Shown here piece by piece: positions 36,705 through 48,822 of a stretch of 54,091 bases of DNA (positions are counted from its first letter, which is position 1; each line of letters starts with the position of its first letter). Location: assembly GCA_905250885.1 (NCBI GenBank), contig CAJNOQ010000344.1, forward strand, positions 1 to 54,091, in the 5' to 3' direction. The position numbers and the translations under genes are program-made. This stretch comes from Didymodactylos carnosus. Its lineage: Eukaryota > Rotifera > Eurotatoria > Philodinida > Philodinidae. The notes beneath the pieces were generated by a model. That model was given only the letters and a program-made list of their open reading frames with translations. It was not told where the DNA came from and did no database searches.

Positions 36705-38320
36705 CTATAAATCAAATGTTAGATTATCATCGACTATACTACTACCTGCTAAACTCGTCGATGAACGTTTCTTTGTTGCTTGCCGTTTGTTGTAGAACCA
36801 TACACGAATAACATAGGCATCATGACCAAGTAATTCAGACAACGCCAAAATATCCTGTTCTACAAGTAGAAAAAAGAAAGTAGCCCTCCCGTCTGCAGCT
36901 TTCGCACTTTATGCAACTTGAATGAAATAGATGTTTGTAAAAATAAACATAGATTATTAATAAATACTTACGACTTGGTTTTGGATTGAGAATAAATGCT
37001 TCTTTTAATGATTCAATATCAGCTGACGTAAATATTGTTCGTTTTCTTCGACGTCTATTACTGTTGGTTTCACAATCATCTTTTGATTTATGTGTTGATA
37101 TATCTTGAAAACTTGTTTGACTTGAACATGGACTAACACTTAAATGATCATTACTAGTACTACTACTTGTACTTATTGATGACTTTGTACGATTTGCATT
37201 ATTAGTAGAAGATGAATGTTTTGTTGATGTTGAGGATGGCGGAAGTTGATGATTTGAATTCAATGAACTACAAAATGAGAATACAGAATATAAATGATTA
37301 GCTTTCTCGCTGTATATTTAATCAGTATATAACTATTGCAGCTATATGTTTTCGTCTGGCAAGTGAATCAAACTTAGATTTTGCTAAGTAAATCAATATG
37401 AGAGAATAGCAATTCTTTCAACGCCTTTTTAATTCCTCATTTGAAAATACTTTGACAGATCGAACGAAAAAGGTTATTTTCACTTACCGCTGCTCCACAT
37501 TTAACGGAAGTATTGTTAGCGGTAAATCTGACGGCCAACTATCATGAGAAACCTTTATTGACCTAAAACAAAAACGAAATATCACTACTGGTAACATTAA
37601 AAAATTTAATGCATAATATATGAAAGGTCTAGAATTTTCGACAATATATGAATCCACCAAAAAAACCCATAATAAACATAAATCACAACATTACTTTTAA
37701 CTGGAGAAAAATCATAATGATAAAATTAATCAGAACATGCACTTAATCATGGTATTAGCAAATTTTCAAATTATATAAACTAATTTGCAAAATATGTGAA
37801 AAACAGAAAAAATAAATTATATTAATTACAAGCTTGGAAATAAAAATGCTGTAATTGTTTCATTTGACTCCAACGATTTAACTTGACTTGTGTAACAAGA
37901 ATTACAACCGGCTAAAAAATTTGCCAATTGTGAACTAACAGCAGCAGTATTATCATCTGACGTCGCATCTAAATACGAAGGAAAAACTGTTGAACACATT
38001 CTTTACCTATCGTCCCCACAAACTTAGAAATTACCATGTTTTGTTTGTTTTGACGATTGCCATTCGAGATTTTCGATCTTTTGCCCATGAAATAATGTAC
38101 GAGTTTCATAATTTGAGTTCATACCTTCAAACTATATATAAAAACAGAAAAAATTAGCTAGTCTTTAATTAACGTTAGAGAAACCCACTGAAAAACTTGG
38201 TTGAGGTGATACTGGTACATGATTCACTAATGAGGGTGATAATTTATAGAGATAATATTCATGATAATTCTCGGGAAACATCAGTTCTTCTAAACTGTAA
38301 CCAAGATCCAATATTGGCAT
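36705..38320 (-). CDS. Homeobox protein with POU-type homeodomain
   Basis: Predicted transcription factor. Exons in gene order: 38320-38189, 38131-38035, 37968-37830, 37562-37488, 37267-36972, 36859-36705; phases agree, 894 bases, 297 aa. The homeodomain is residues 220-279 with canonical Phe8 (227), Leu16 (235), Phe20 (239), Trp48 (267), Phe49 (268), Asn51 (270) and Arg53 (272), and no insertion. Helix 3 reads VIRVWFYNKRQ, and helix 1 ends in FILNPKPS; both fit POU-class homeodomains, which normally have Cys at position 50, whereas here it is Tyr. I found no POU-specific domain in the upstream exons; residues 1-219 are low-complexity (Ser, Thr, Asn) with no recognised fold. An acceptor lies 18 bases before the start codon. 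Alternatives are a POU gene that lost its POU-specific domain or another divergent class. The 3' end lies about 450 bases from the convergent DNAI4-like stop. Confidence 0.85.
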
Positions 38321-39849
38321 GATCGATTAATCGCTAAACTAAAACAAAATTCAAAACTTGACTTGTAGATTATAAACAGTGTCTCGATGTATCTAAGGAT
38401 TGATTTAGAAAAAAGCCATCTGTTCAGAAATTAATGTCTGTTGAAGAACTTATGACCACGACAAGTGAATATTATAAACGATAAAAATTATAATACTTTT
38501 TCTACAGAGATGAAAGAAATTCATTTCATAAGACTTCTGTAGTAGGACGGATATGCTGAAGATGATTACTTGGGAATAAAACTTATCGATGAGTAGAATG
38601 TGTGGTATAGTATTTTCTGATTTCGTTTTCATTGATTACGTGACGTTTAATTGAGATTCGTTAAAATCTAAACATACCTGCTGCAATAGATGCTTTACAA
38701 ATACCGTTACAAGAAAGCAAAGAGTCAATGACTGTTCTTCTTCACAAACTTAAATATATATATATATATACACTCTGTGTCTGCACGAGACACTATTTAC
38801 ATTCGGTGCGCATACTGAAAGAAAGGGCACGCGCCTTCTTTTTTGATCGGCTGAACGTTCTTTATTGATTACAACGTTTCGCGGTGGTATCTTTCTCTGA
38901 TTTTTAAACTTTTAATAGTTTAGTACAAATAGTTTTCTCACCAAACAGTCTGACTTCCCAAGTTTCTCAATGGGTAGTTGCCATCTAGTTCTTCCTCTCA
39001 ATTCATTTTTCTCTTCAGTCATCCCTAGTTCTTTGTTATTCTTGATCGTACAGATTTAGAAATATCGTTCAAATTTTCAATAACCTAAGATAAGTAATCT
39101 GAATCATTTTTCAGAAATATGCTTATTCGGCTACGAATGGAGATCAATTTATGCGCAGAGCATAGACCAGGTAAAACGACATCATAGGAAGAAGATATAG
39201 AAGTTTCCCATTTGAAATCACACAGACTTTGCCCTTTATACAGAGCATATAACGTGCGATGATGCTAAATATCGACATCGATTAACTGACTTATCCTTAT
39301 TTTTTATGCCATGTACTGCTGTACTATGTGATAGCTGGTGATTAATTATCTCATCAAAGAATATATATACTACCACAGCATTCACACGTGACTTAATTAT
39401 CTCATAGAAGGAGTCGATCAAGTTCTATGAAAACAGCTCGTCTTTTGAAAGTTATTGTAGATAAAGCATGGAAAGGGCAGTCATAAGAAGGTAAATCAGC
39501 CCACTAACTTTTTATTGCATTCAATAATCTGATTTTAGCGAAAATCATGGGTGAACTTATAATCAAGCGTTTTTTAGCTGAAAAAAACTTACACAAAAAA
39601 TATTTTGGCACTTCAAGTCGATTGTGCCTAATTTGCCCATCGCGTTTAGTAATTTGACTATAATTTTTTTTGATCAAGATCCTATAGTTAGAGCAATCCC
39701 AAAATTGAATAGGCAACTGAAAATTGATTTTATTACTATTTAGTTTATTTATTGTAGTCTATTTACAACACATGTTTTAACTGGCCTCTTCCATCAAGAT
39801 GACTAGAGGATCAGTTCATGCTTAACGAAATATATGACTAAGATATTAG
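38321..39849. other. Intergenic, upstream of homeobox gene
   Basis: Contains a TA microsatellite at about 38755-38770. I see no exon. Promoter elements of the homeobox gene should lie here but cannot be pinpointed. The right part runs to the 3' end of the ANK-Mab21 remnant. Confidence 0.45.
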
Positions 39850-41951
39850 TTAGTGACTTGGACGTACAGGATTTGTATTTAATAAAAGCGTCTCTTTCAA
39901 ATGAACAACAATTAATTGAACATATTTTAACATATGTGAACGTAATATTTCAAATTCTTCACAATCTAATATATTATAATTCTGAATATAATACGATTGA
40001 ATTTTACCCAATTGAAAATTTTTATATAAACGTTTAAATAAAGACATGACACGATGACATAAATTTTGATTTAACCAATGATGATTATTTGGATATTTTT
40101 CTACTTCATGTAAATAGATCATTTTCAATGTATAAGATGTTAATAATTCATTTGTACTATAGACAATATTATTAACAATACATTGATATGGTATACAATT
40201 TCGAAGTGTTTTTAATACAGTATAACCATATTTTTTTTCTAATGATAATTTTTGAAAAAAATTCACTTCAGCGGGTGTTGTTGATATACGCCATAGAAAT
40301 GTTTGCTGTTCTTTTATGCATCGAGCAACAACTTGAAAATATTACACATCTGATGGACATGGTATACGAGCGGTTTGTGGCCAACCATGAACAACTATAC
40401 ACGGTATAACATCAATTTTTATTCTTAAACATGGATATTGTGTTCCACATCAATCGGCATGTATTGCTGTTCCACATCGTTTATCTCCACTTGACCATAA
40501 CATTTTTAAATTTTTAAATAAATCCATTGACTCTTTTCTTATAACTCGACTACGAGCTGATGTTAATAATTGATAAAAACGTTTTCGTATTTTTTCAGAT
40601 GATAAACATCTTGTTATTGGTTCAATATATGTTCCTAATGTAAGATCATTCATATCCTTTAAACATAAACGACCAAAACCAAATGGATCATTTTTTACTT
40701 CGGAAAATTGACATAATGATCCAATTGTTATTAAATTAATCATGAAATCAAATTCATCAGGAAAACCAACACGTGTATGTTCGTAAAAACTCCATTCACA
40801 TTTAAATAATGTATTTGATAAGACCCAATGTATCCATACAAGTTAAATGATTTAAATAATCTTTCAATGTTGATGAAGTTTTTAATTTATCAATATAAGT
40901 TTCCTTCGTGTTTGTTGATTGTTCTAAAAGTTTAAGACACAAATATTTTCGATATTTCAATGCAATCTGATACGGTGTTTCATTACCATTTGTTGTTATT
41001 GTTCGACTAGCACTATGTTCTAACATACTTTGGATCAATATATTTGTTCTCCGCCATAGCAGACAAATGTAATGGTGTCAATCCGTGAATATTTTATTGA
41101 TTTACATTAAATTTTTCTGAAATTAAATAATTAGCTAAATCATAAGTGTTGTGTGTTAATGTTGTATGTAGAGCACTATTTCCATGTTTGTCTCGAATAG
41201 ACGGATCATATAATTTTCTAGATATCAAATGATCAGTTATAATTCTTACTGCTTTAATATTACCGCTCATGGCTGCATAATGTATTGGATAACATCCATG
41301 TATGTCCGATGTTATCAAATAAACATTCCATTTTAATAATAATTTCATACAACGTTTACGATGAAATAATAGAGCCGTTTGTAATGGACTACGCATATCT
41401 TGTTGACATAAATTACCATTGGCACCCATTTTTAATAACTTTTTTACTATACGATGATGACCATTACGTGCTGCAACAAATAATGGACTGGCACCAATGT
41501 TCTTTGTTAAATTTACATTTGCCTTATGATTTAGCAGATGATAAACACATTCGTGGTGACCATTATAGGAAAAACCAAAAAAGGGGAGTTGTTCCATCGT
41601 TTGCTTGTTGATTTGGATCAACTTGATTTTTCAATAAAAATTGGACAATATTGTCAAAACCATGATAACATGCAATCCATAATGGTGTTTGCCCATTCAT
41701 CTCCGATAGATCATGTCTAGCACCATGTTTAATGAGTTCCTCAACAAATACTAATCGATTATTTTTGGAGCATAATAAAGAGCAGTTTTGCCAGCATGAT
41801 CGGTCATATTTAATACAATATTAATGGAAAAATTTATTTCAGAATCTTCTAATGAACTTTTTAAAACAGCATCATGTAAATCCGTTAAACTATTCAATCG
41901 ACGATAGTTTTTTGCCATTTTTTCTGATAATTTATGAAACTTTAAAGACAT
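39850..41951 (-). pseudogene. Ankyrin-repeat plus Mab-21/cGAS-like pseudogene
   Basis: An intronless, broken gene with N-terminal ankyrin repeats followed by a Mab-21 nucleotidyltransferase-fold domain, the fold shared with cGAS and cGAS-like receptors. Start codon at 41951-41949. Ankyrin repeats are visible as GASPLFVAARNGHHRIVKKL, NGQTPLWIACYHG, GCYPIHYAAMSG and GLTPLHLSAM. Mab-21 features: SFYEHTRVGFPDEFDF (about 40741-40788) holds the Glu-x-Asp-type metal site, IKIDVIPCI (about 40393-40420) holds the position of the third acidic residue, WRISTTPAEVNFFQKL and LLTSYTLKMIYLHEVEKYP are C-terminal Mab-21 blocks. Lesions: frameshifts near 41765, 41600, 41045 and 40820, and stops at 41096-41094, 40452-40450 and 40344-40342. 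The Gly of the usual Gly-Ser motif is replaced by Trp. The family role (nucleotide second-messenger synthesis or double-stranded nucleic-acid sensing) is known for relatives only. No function is expected from this copy. Confidence 0.8.
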
Positions 41952-42345
41952 TTACGTTTTTCAGATATAATTTATTATCAAAGATTTGATCATTCAGAGA
42001 AAAGAAACGTTTTGAAATATTTCGTTAAGTAAATGAACTATTTTCCTGTTATAATGAAGCAGAGATTTATAGCCATCTTTCACCCATTCTGAGTTTCCTG
42101 ATTTTAATCATTACTCATTAATAAAAAGAATTGAGGAGGAAGAGGGCTTTGTAAGAAAAAAAGTTTTTAGTTTCTTTGGAGGGAAACAAAAAACTTTTAT
42201 TTGGGGAGGGGGGCTCTGACTGTATTCCTACTTATCGAGTTATGTGCTTAAATAAGCGCATATGTCATCTAAATAATAGATGACTTTTTGCAGAAAATAG
42301 GTAGTAGAAGAATGCTTGTTTATTTTTGTGGGTAGACAAGAAAAT
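41952..42345. other. Intergenic, upstream flank of direct repeat
   Basis: No gene seen. About 45 bases near 42130-42170 (GAGGAGGAAGAGGG and following A-rich tract) resemble 47140-47185, which lies directly before the second copy of the direct repeat. The two flanks then differ by an extra stretch of about 170 bases here. Confidence 0.5.
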
Positions 42346-43595
42346 TTTTTTTGTCAAAGTAGACTAATTGACACAGTATGATACCTGAGGAAATATACTA
42401 TAGTATGTTTTACTTTTTCTGTGTACTATACACGAAGTATTTAGTTTTTGTTGTTACCCATCAGCCGTTAAGGTCTCCCGACAGAAATACAAAATTTTTA
42501 ATAAAAAGTGAATATCAAACTACGCACATCATTGGATAGTCCACTGTGCCTACTATCAGAATCCATAGTCAAAAGTGGTACGAACAGACTCATTTTGATG
42601 TCTCCAAAATGATGCTAGATGGGATCTTCAAAACTTTAGCAGCAGAGCGGTTCCATGGGGTTTAGGCTTTCAACACAAACCTGCAGATCTATTTAATTTG
42701 AAAGAGCGTTAAATTCAGAGTAAGCAAATGTTCTTGAAAAACTTTTAAAATAACTTTTATTTGTTCAAACTGCCAGCCGTGATTAGCGGTGGACAAAGTT
42801 TGAAGGCTGCTTTTGTAAAAATACTACTTTTTACCAACTTTCGATCTTCACTATATATCGCCTCCCTATTTCAGACTCTTCTTTCGTATATTTCTTAGTA
42901 ACACAGAGCTAGAACTGTCTCTGTTAACAAATCTGGAGATAGAACTTTTTCGATTTTCGGAAAATCCTTGTTAGAGGCCCATCAAGGTTTTGAGAAGTAT
43001 TTCGACGATTTGTCGATTGTACAAGTGGTTTTCTTCAAAATAAACGTTAGATGCATGATCTACGCGAAAAACCACACCGAATGACATATCTGTCGAATGT
43101 TTCTGGAATAAAAATATTTCGTCGAGAATTTTTATCGAGAATGCTCGAGTCGATTCATCTGTATGAGATTACTTTCATAACTGATCGTGGCCAGCGCATT
43201 GTAGCAATCAATGTTAAGATGCGTTGATGCCGGCACGTTATCATGGTACACTGCAGTGTAACTAATTCTTGTATGAGTTTTCGTCAAAAACCATGACAGA
43301 TTCGACAGTAAGATTCTGACAGTGTCTGTATGAAGTAGAGTGTTGAACTCGGATTGAATTCAGTTGCATAGGATGTTGGAAATTGAACAAATATCTGACA
43401 AATATTATTAACAAAATTATTTATTGAGGACAGTACTTATGGACTTTTCCAAGAAATTGATTTGTGAAGTACTTGTCCGAGTACTTGAGTGACTAAATAG
43501 AAGCAAATTTACTTGAAAAACTTCAACCAAGTACTTGATCTATTTACCTTCCTTCAGTGACACTCTACTTAGGTCAAGCTCATTCGTGAACAAGT
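42346..43595 (+). repeat. Left copy of a 1,250-bp direct repeat
   Basis: Matches 47190-48439 in the same orientation. The offset is 4,844 bases at both ends, so there is no net indel, and every block I compared was identical. It ends at GTGAACAAGT in both copies, after which the sequences diverge. No substantial open frame lies inside. If the ends were TGTCAAAG and GTGAACA the unit would have TG...CA borders like a long terminal repeat, but no target-site duplication, primer site or gag-pol region supports that. Confidence 0.95.
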
Positions 43596-44155
43596 AGACT
43601 CCACATAAATGACAGCATTTGTGCAACTACATTCCTAACAGGAAAAAACAGGTGGGTTTTTCGTAATCAAAGAACTCAGGAAATCATTGCCACTCCAAAA
43701 TCTTTCCACACTTACTACAAGCATTTGTTTGACAAGTCGACTTGTTCGCGGATGAGATGGACTTTGTGTTTTTGTTTTTATAGGTTGATGCTATGATCCC
43801 ATATATTAATGGTATCGGTGCGAGTTTTGATTGACAGTATTGAAATGGGTGGATACTTGTTTGATTTGTTGTTTGTGCGGATTACGACCATATTGGCAAA
43901 ATTAAGTAGAGTTCCGCTCAGCCTCTTGAATAAAAACTTAAAAAATTCATAATCTTTTTTAAAAGGATCATGGGAGAGCTCTTATTTTGTAGCCCAGACT
44001 TTCTTATGATCCCTGCGTTGACAGTACAATTCGCAGCACATATTTCAGTGAGATTGACTTCGTTCCCGTATTTTTAAGAAACTATTATAAGAGTCGATTA
44101 CAGTTACTTTAATCGATTAGTAAGCATATCTTATAGTCGTTCATTTACTCTTCTG

Positions 44156-44220
44156 CTTTTTATCTTGTTAAAACTACTTTTATCTTGTTACTTTTTATCT
44201 TGTAACTTTTTATCTTGTTA
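44156..44220 (+). repeat. Tandem CTTTTTATCTTGTTA repeat
   Basis: Four imperfect copies of a 14-15-base unit, with a short AAACTA interruption after the first. Confidence 0.9.
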
Positions 44221-45032
44221 TTTCTTAAATTATAAAGGACAAAAAACCTCATTAGCGAAATTTTCATCGAAGAACAAATTGTCAGAAGATAATCTTGACC
44301 AAAATACTTTATATTAATCATAGTGTTTTTAAAGTCGTGTATTTAATTTTGGTTGTACAATGAATTGGTTGTAAAATATCTCGACCGTGACTATCAAGTA
44401 TCACACGATCAATTAACGTTAGAAACAAAATAGCAACCTAATTCGTCAGAATACGAAAGTCAAGTGATCGACTTGAGAGCGTGTGCAGCATATCTTTCAG
44501 CAAAACAGAATTATTTCTTGCCATGAGTGTCTCGACACCATCTGAACAACAACTGCCTAATTCTAAGCGTTTCCTTACTTTACTGTCTACTGCGACCAGC
44601 ATTTCTGCTGATGAATACACAAGCACGATTTTGAAAATGCTCTCCATTTTGCACTTTGCAGTTCTTTTATGATTTCAGAGCAAATACAATCTATTCACTG
44701 GTTTTATAACACAGTGTCTTTCAGTAATCAATGCTAAACACACCCCTGTGCCAATAAACGGAACAATAATTAAAAATTTGTTTTCTTCATAATAAACTTG
44801 TTTTCTGTAATGTTTTTTGTTGCTGTTATACTATGTAATAAGCTGGAATAAAGGTGTTTGTTTGTTTTCACCGCGCTATCGATGTGAATCACCGAGTGTG
44901 CAGAACAAAAAACGCAGCATTGTTAAGATTGAGGATATAGAGATGATTGAGCAAAACTGGATGAGAGTAAAGTGGTGCTGTTTTGGTCGTAGTGCTATTT
45001 TGATAAAGCAGTTTTTAATAAAAAATTTGAAT

Positions 45033-45127
45033 ACTTATTTTTTGCAATAATTAGAATAATACACTCTTCCTGTCATTTTTACTTATTTTTTGCAATAATC
45101 AGCATAATGCATTCTTCTTGTCATTTT
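45033..45127 (+). repeat. Two-copy 48-bp tandem duplication
   Basis: ACTTATTTTTTGCAATAATN and the following bases up to TGTCATTTT occur at 45033-45079 and again at 45081-45127, with a few substitutions. Confidence 0.9.
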
Positions 45128-45847
45128 GTTTCCTGACGGTGATGACAGTACGTCATCGAAAGCTCGAATAAATTCATAATGAATTTAGAAAAATTCTAAT
45201 ATGTATTTCAAAGCAGTCATATACTGAATTATTTAAAACTTAGTGATGTACATGTTGCCATTAGAGTAGTCGCAAAATTGGATGTTCAGCGTTATTGTTA
45301 CGTGTTGTCTATAGAATGAAAAAGCAAAATAGTGTCTAAGAAAACTGTATTAGTTGATTGGTTTTAGTTACATATTTATTTATTTCATTTCTGCAGTCAT
45401 TACTTAGTCAAGAAAACTATCTTTACCTGAGAGATAAAATTTTGGTTAATTCTATAGATTACTTGAAATATTAACAATGAACACATAAAATGAAGAAAAT
45501 CTGCCAAAACTCCGGTGACCGATGCGGACCGACATCCACATGAGTGCCTTATTGTCTCCATTGAAGTGAAATCGAAAGTCATCGTAATAAAGGAGCGTGA
45601 ATAAGAAAGATTCAGGTTTAGCAGTGTACAAAAAGAATGTGAATTGCTAATCATGATTACTACGGTTGCACAGTATTCTTAATCACGATTTACAAAACTT
45701 GTGGTTACGCCAGAGAATTCCGAAACGTTATTATTTTTTAATAGCGATTCGAGATAATTGTGATTAAGAGCTGATTTAATTATCAATTAAATTTACAAGA
45801 AACTAAATTGAAATGAGATGAGATCCCATGTCATCAGAACCGCTAAA

Positions 45848-46340
45848 ATACCACCGGTTACCGCAGCGGTCCCCGCCGAGTATAATAGGAGGTTAACCTA
45901 ATGGACATGTGAAATTACCATTATTGTATCGGCGGTATCAACCAGTATTTTATCAGTGTGAGCAAACAATACAGGAGTTCGAATCTAGTTCTCAGCTTTC
46001 TTTTTTTGCAGTGCGCGCATGCAGCGCAATGAGGTTTCCGAACGGGAAAAATTCGACTCAAGTCAAAGTGCAAACTTCGACAAGTCTCTGATGTGAAAGA
46101 GAAACTTTAATTTGAAAAATAATCAAAGTTTTTTGACTTTTCTTATATAGACTGCCAACTGCAAAACAAAAAGGTGATTTTGTCAAAACGATTTACCGAC
46201 GGTTTTTTCTTGCACCACGGTCTGAAAACTACCGTGCGGTAACCGCCGGTAGAAGAAAAAACCGTCGCTAAACCGGTCGTTATACCGAACGGTACGGTTA
46301 ACCAGCGGTAATCTATAGACCGGTCGGTAACGGGCGGTAT
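45848..46340. mobile_element. CGGT-rich inverted-repeat element
   Basis: The left end ATACCACCGGTTACCG and the right end, as reverse complement, ATACCGCCCGTTACCG are terminal inverted repeats with two mismatches in 16 bases. The right 130 bases contain many CGGTA/TACCG motifs in both orientations. GC content is well above the surroundings in these parts. Short frames inside show no transposase. A target-site duplication was not evident. It is likely a nonautonomous DNA transposon with subterminal repeats, built like the GCGTTCC-type element but different in sequence. Confidence 0.65.
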
Positions 46341-47189
46341 CACGAAAAAAAGGGCGACATTGGATGTACATATGAAGATGCTGTTAATTAATTATACTTT
46401 GTAACATTATTACAATCGTTTTCTATGATATAAATAAGAAGTGCTACCTTGTCCGAATTCTTTTTCAAAAGTTTAATGAATGTTCTACTTTTCTCTCTGA
46501 TTATGTAATATATCAATCAATTTACTATCCAATTTTAGCGTAATATCATCAGTTTCGAGTATTCGATAGTTTTTAACTTTCGATAGAGTTTAACCCTTTA
46601 TCTACCCCACATGACCCATTTGCAGAATTGTTATAGAAAGACAATAAAGCATGTGATAAAAAATGGATTGCTTTTGAGAGCAAGATAAGTCCATAAGCTG
46701 TTCGATTGATAAAAAAATATTTTCTTTTCCATCAATTTTTGGTGAAGCCATTTCAATCACAAAATAAAAAATTTTCAAAGAAACGGAAAAATTGAAAAAA
46801 ATATTTTCTCAGTTTTTATTTTTTATTCAAGAACTTTTCAGAAACATGTTATTGTCGATTAATATCTAGTAGAGTGTTGCCTTTCCAAGTAAAATAGAAC
46901 GGGCTTTTCCTATGTACGAATTTTCTGAAAAGTGCTTACAAATAAATGGATCATTCCATGCCCCATTGGTCGCGAACGATATGAAAATGTAATATATTTA
47001 AAACCGTCAAATAAAAGATTCTCAAAAACAAAAAAAAGGAATTCTATCATTTACTGAGTTTATTATACCATAGACTCCAATGTAAGTGCTGTACAACGAA
47101 CATATATAGTGCAGAAGACAAACGGAGAGTGATGGTAATATTAAGAATGAGAGAGGAAGAGGGTTTGCGTAAGTAAAAAAAAGTTTAAA

Positions 47190-48439
47190 TTTTTTTGTCA
47201 AAGTAGACTAATTGACACAGTATGATACCTGAGGAAATATACTATAGTATGTTTTACTTTTTCTGTGTACTATACACGAAGTATTTAGTTTTTGTTGTTA
47301 CCCATCAGCCGTTAAGGTCTCCCGACAGAAATACAAAATTTTTAATAAAAAGTGAATATCAAACTACGCACATCATTGGATAGTCCACTGTGCCTACTAT
47401 CAGAATCCATAGTCAAAAGTGGTACGAACAGACTCATTTTGATGTCTCCAAAATGATGCTAGATGGGATCTTCAAAACTTTAGCAGCAGAGCGGTTCCAT
47501 GGGGTTTAGGCTTTCAACACAAACCTGCAGATCTATTTAATTTGAAAGAGCGTTAAATTCAGAGTAAGCAAATGTTCTTGAAAAACTTTTAAAATAACTT
47601 TTATTTGTTCAAACTGCCAGCCGTGATTAGCGGTGGACAAAGTTTGAAGGCTGCTTTTGTAAAAATACTACTTTTTACCAACTTTCGATCTTCACTATAT
47701 ATCGCCTCCCTATTTCAGACTCTTCTTTCGTATATTTCTTAGTAACACAGAGCTAGAACTGTCTCTGTTAACAAATCTGGAGATAGAACTTTTTCGATTT
47801 TCGGAAAATCCTTGTTAGAGGCCCATCAAGGTTTTGAGAAGTATTTCGACGATTTGTCGATTGTACAAGTGGTTTTCTTCAAAATAAACGTTAGATGCAT
47901 GATCTACGCGAAAAACCACACCGAATGACATATCTGTCGAATGTTTCTGGAATAAAAATATTTCGTCGAGAATTTTTATCGAGAATGCTCGAGTCGATTC
48001 ATCTGTATGAGATTACTTTCATAACTGATCGTGGCCAGCGCATTGTAGCAATCAATGTTAAGATGCGTTGATGCCGGCACGTTATCATGGTACACTGCAG
48101 TGTAACTAATTCTTGTATGAGTTTTCGTCAAAAACCATGACAGATTCGACAGTAAGATTCTGACAGTGTCTGTATGAAGTAGAGTGTTGAACTCGGATTG
48201 AATTCAGTTGCATAGGATGTTGGAAATTGAACAAATATCTGACAAATATTATTAACAAAATTATTTATTGAGGACAGTACTTATGGACTTTTCCAAGAAA
48301 TTGATTTGTGAAGTACTTGTCCGAGTACTTGAGTGACTAAATAGAAGCAAATTTACTTGAAAAACTTCAACCAAGTACTTGATCTATTTACCTTCCTTCA
48401 GTGACACTCTACTTAGGTCAAGCTCATTCGTGAACAAGT
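47190..48439 (+). repeat. Right copy of a 1,250-bp direct repeat
   Basis: Same-strand partner of 42346-43595, identical wherever compared and with the same length. The sequence to its right (CGAATGAGAGAG) differs from that after the left copy (AGACTCCACATA). Confidence 0.95.
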
Positions 48440-48749
48440 CGAATGAGAGAGATATTATGAACATTGCCCAAGATTAGAGTGTACATTTGAAAAATGCAAG
48501 TTGAGAACGTAATGGACATGTTCTAAATGTGAACTACATTTATGCATTCATCTACAACATAACTGTTTTGTAGTTTTTAACACTAAACAATAATCTAGAA
48601 AAAATAAATTTAATTGTAAGACAATGAATACTCAATATAATTGCTAATAAAAATATGTTTGCTATAAAATAACAACCTAAGTGTAAAAGAGTACTTTTTC
48701 TTTTTGTACTTTTTTCATGTTGTTCGCTACCAATGGGTCATGGATGACC

Positions 48750-48822
48750 CATCATATTGCTCAACTTGATTCGATTCAATTTTGATTCGATTGGTGCAAC
48801 TTTGATTCGATTCAACCTTGAA
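48750..48822 (+). repeat. Short GATTCGATT tandem-like repeat
   Basis: The motif GATTCGATT recurs at short intervals, within TTTGATTCGATT contexts. Just before it, ATGGGTCATGGATGACCCAT forms a small palindrome. Confidence 0.7.

Larger units (their letters stand above)
43596..45847. other. Spacer between direct repeats, part 1
   Basis: No gene recognised. Short overlapping frames on both strands near 44438-44672 have no identifiable product. It contains two small tandem repeats listed separately. Confidence 0.45.

Noticed and set aside
40342..41096. Stop codons in the ANK-Mab21 remnant as recoding or introns
   Set aside because: Stops occur with several frameshifts, different stop codons are involved, and no GT...AG pairs remove them.
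41285..41720. Plus-strand open frames at 41285-41611 and 41538-41720
   Set aside because: They lie opposite the ankyrin repeats of the minus-strand pseudogene and are antisense shadows without recognisable domains.
44438..44672. Overlapping open frames on both strands
   Set aside because: Each is under 70 codons, they are complementary readings of the same DNA, and no splice context or motif supports either.
42352..48436. The direct repeat as LTRs of a retrotransposon
   Set aside because: TG...CA ends can be drawn, but the bases flanking the pair do not match as a target-site duplication, no primer-binding site or purine tract is convincing, and no gag, protease or reverse transcriptase frame lies between them.
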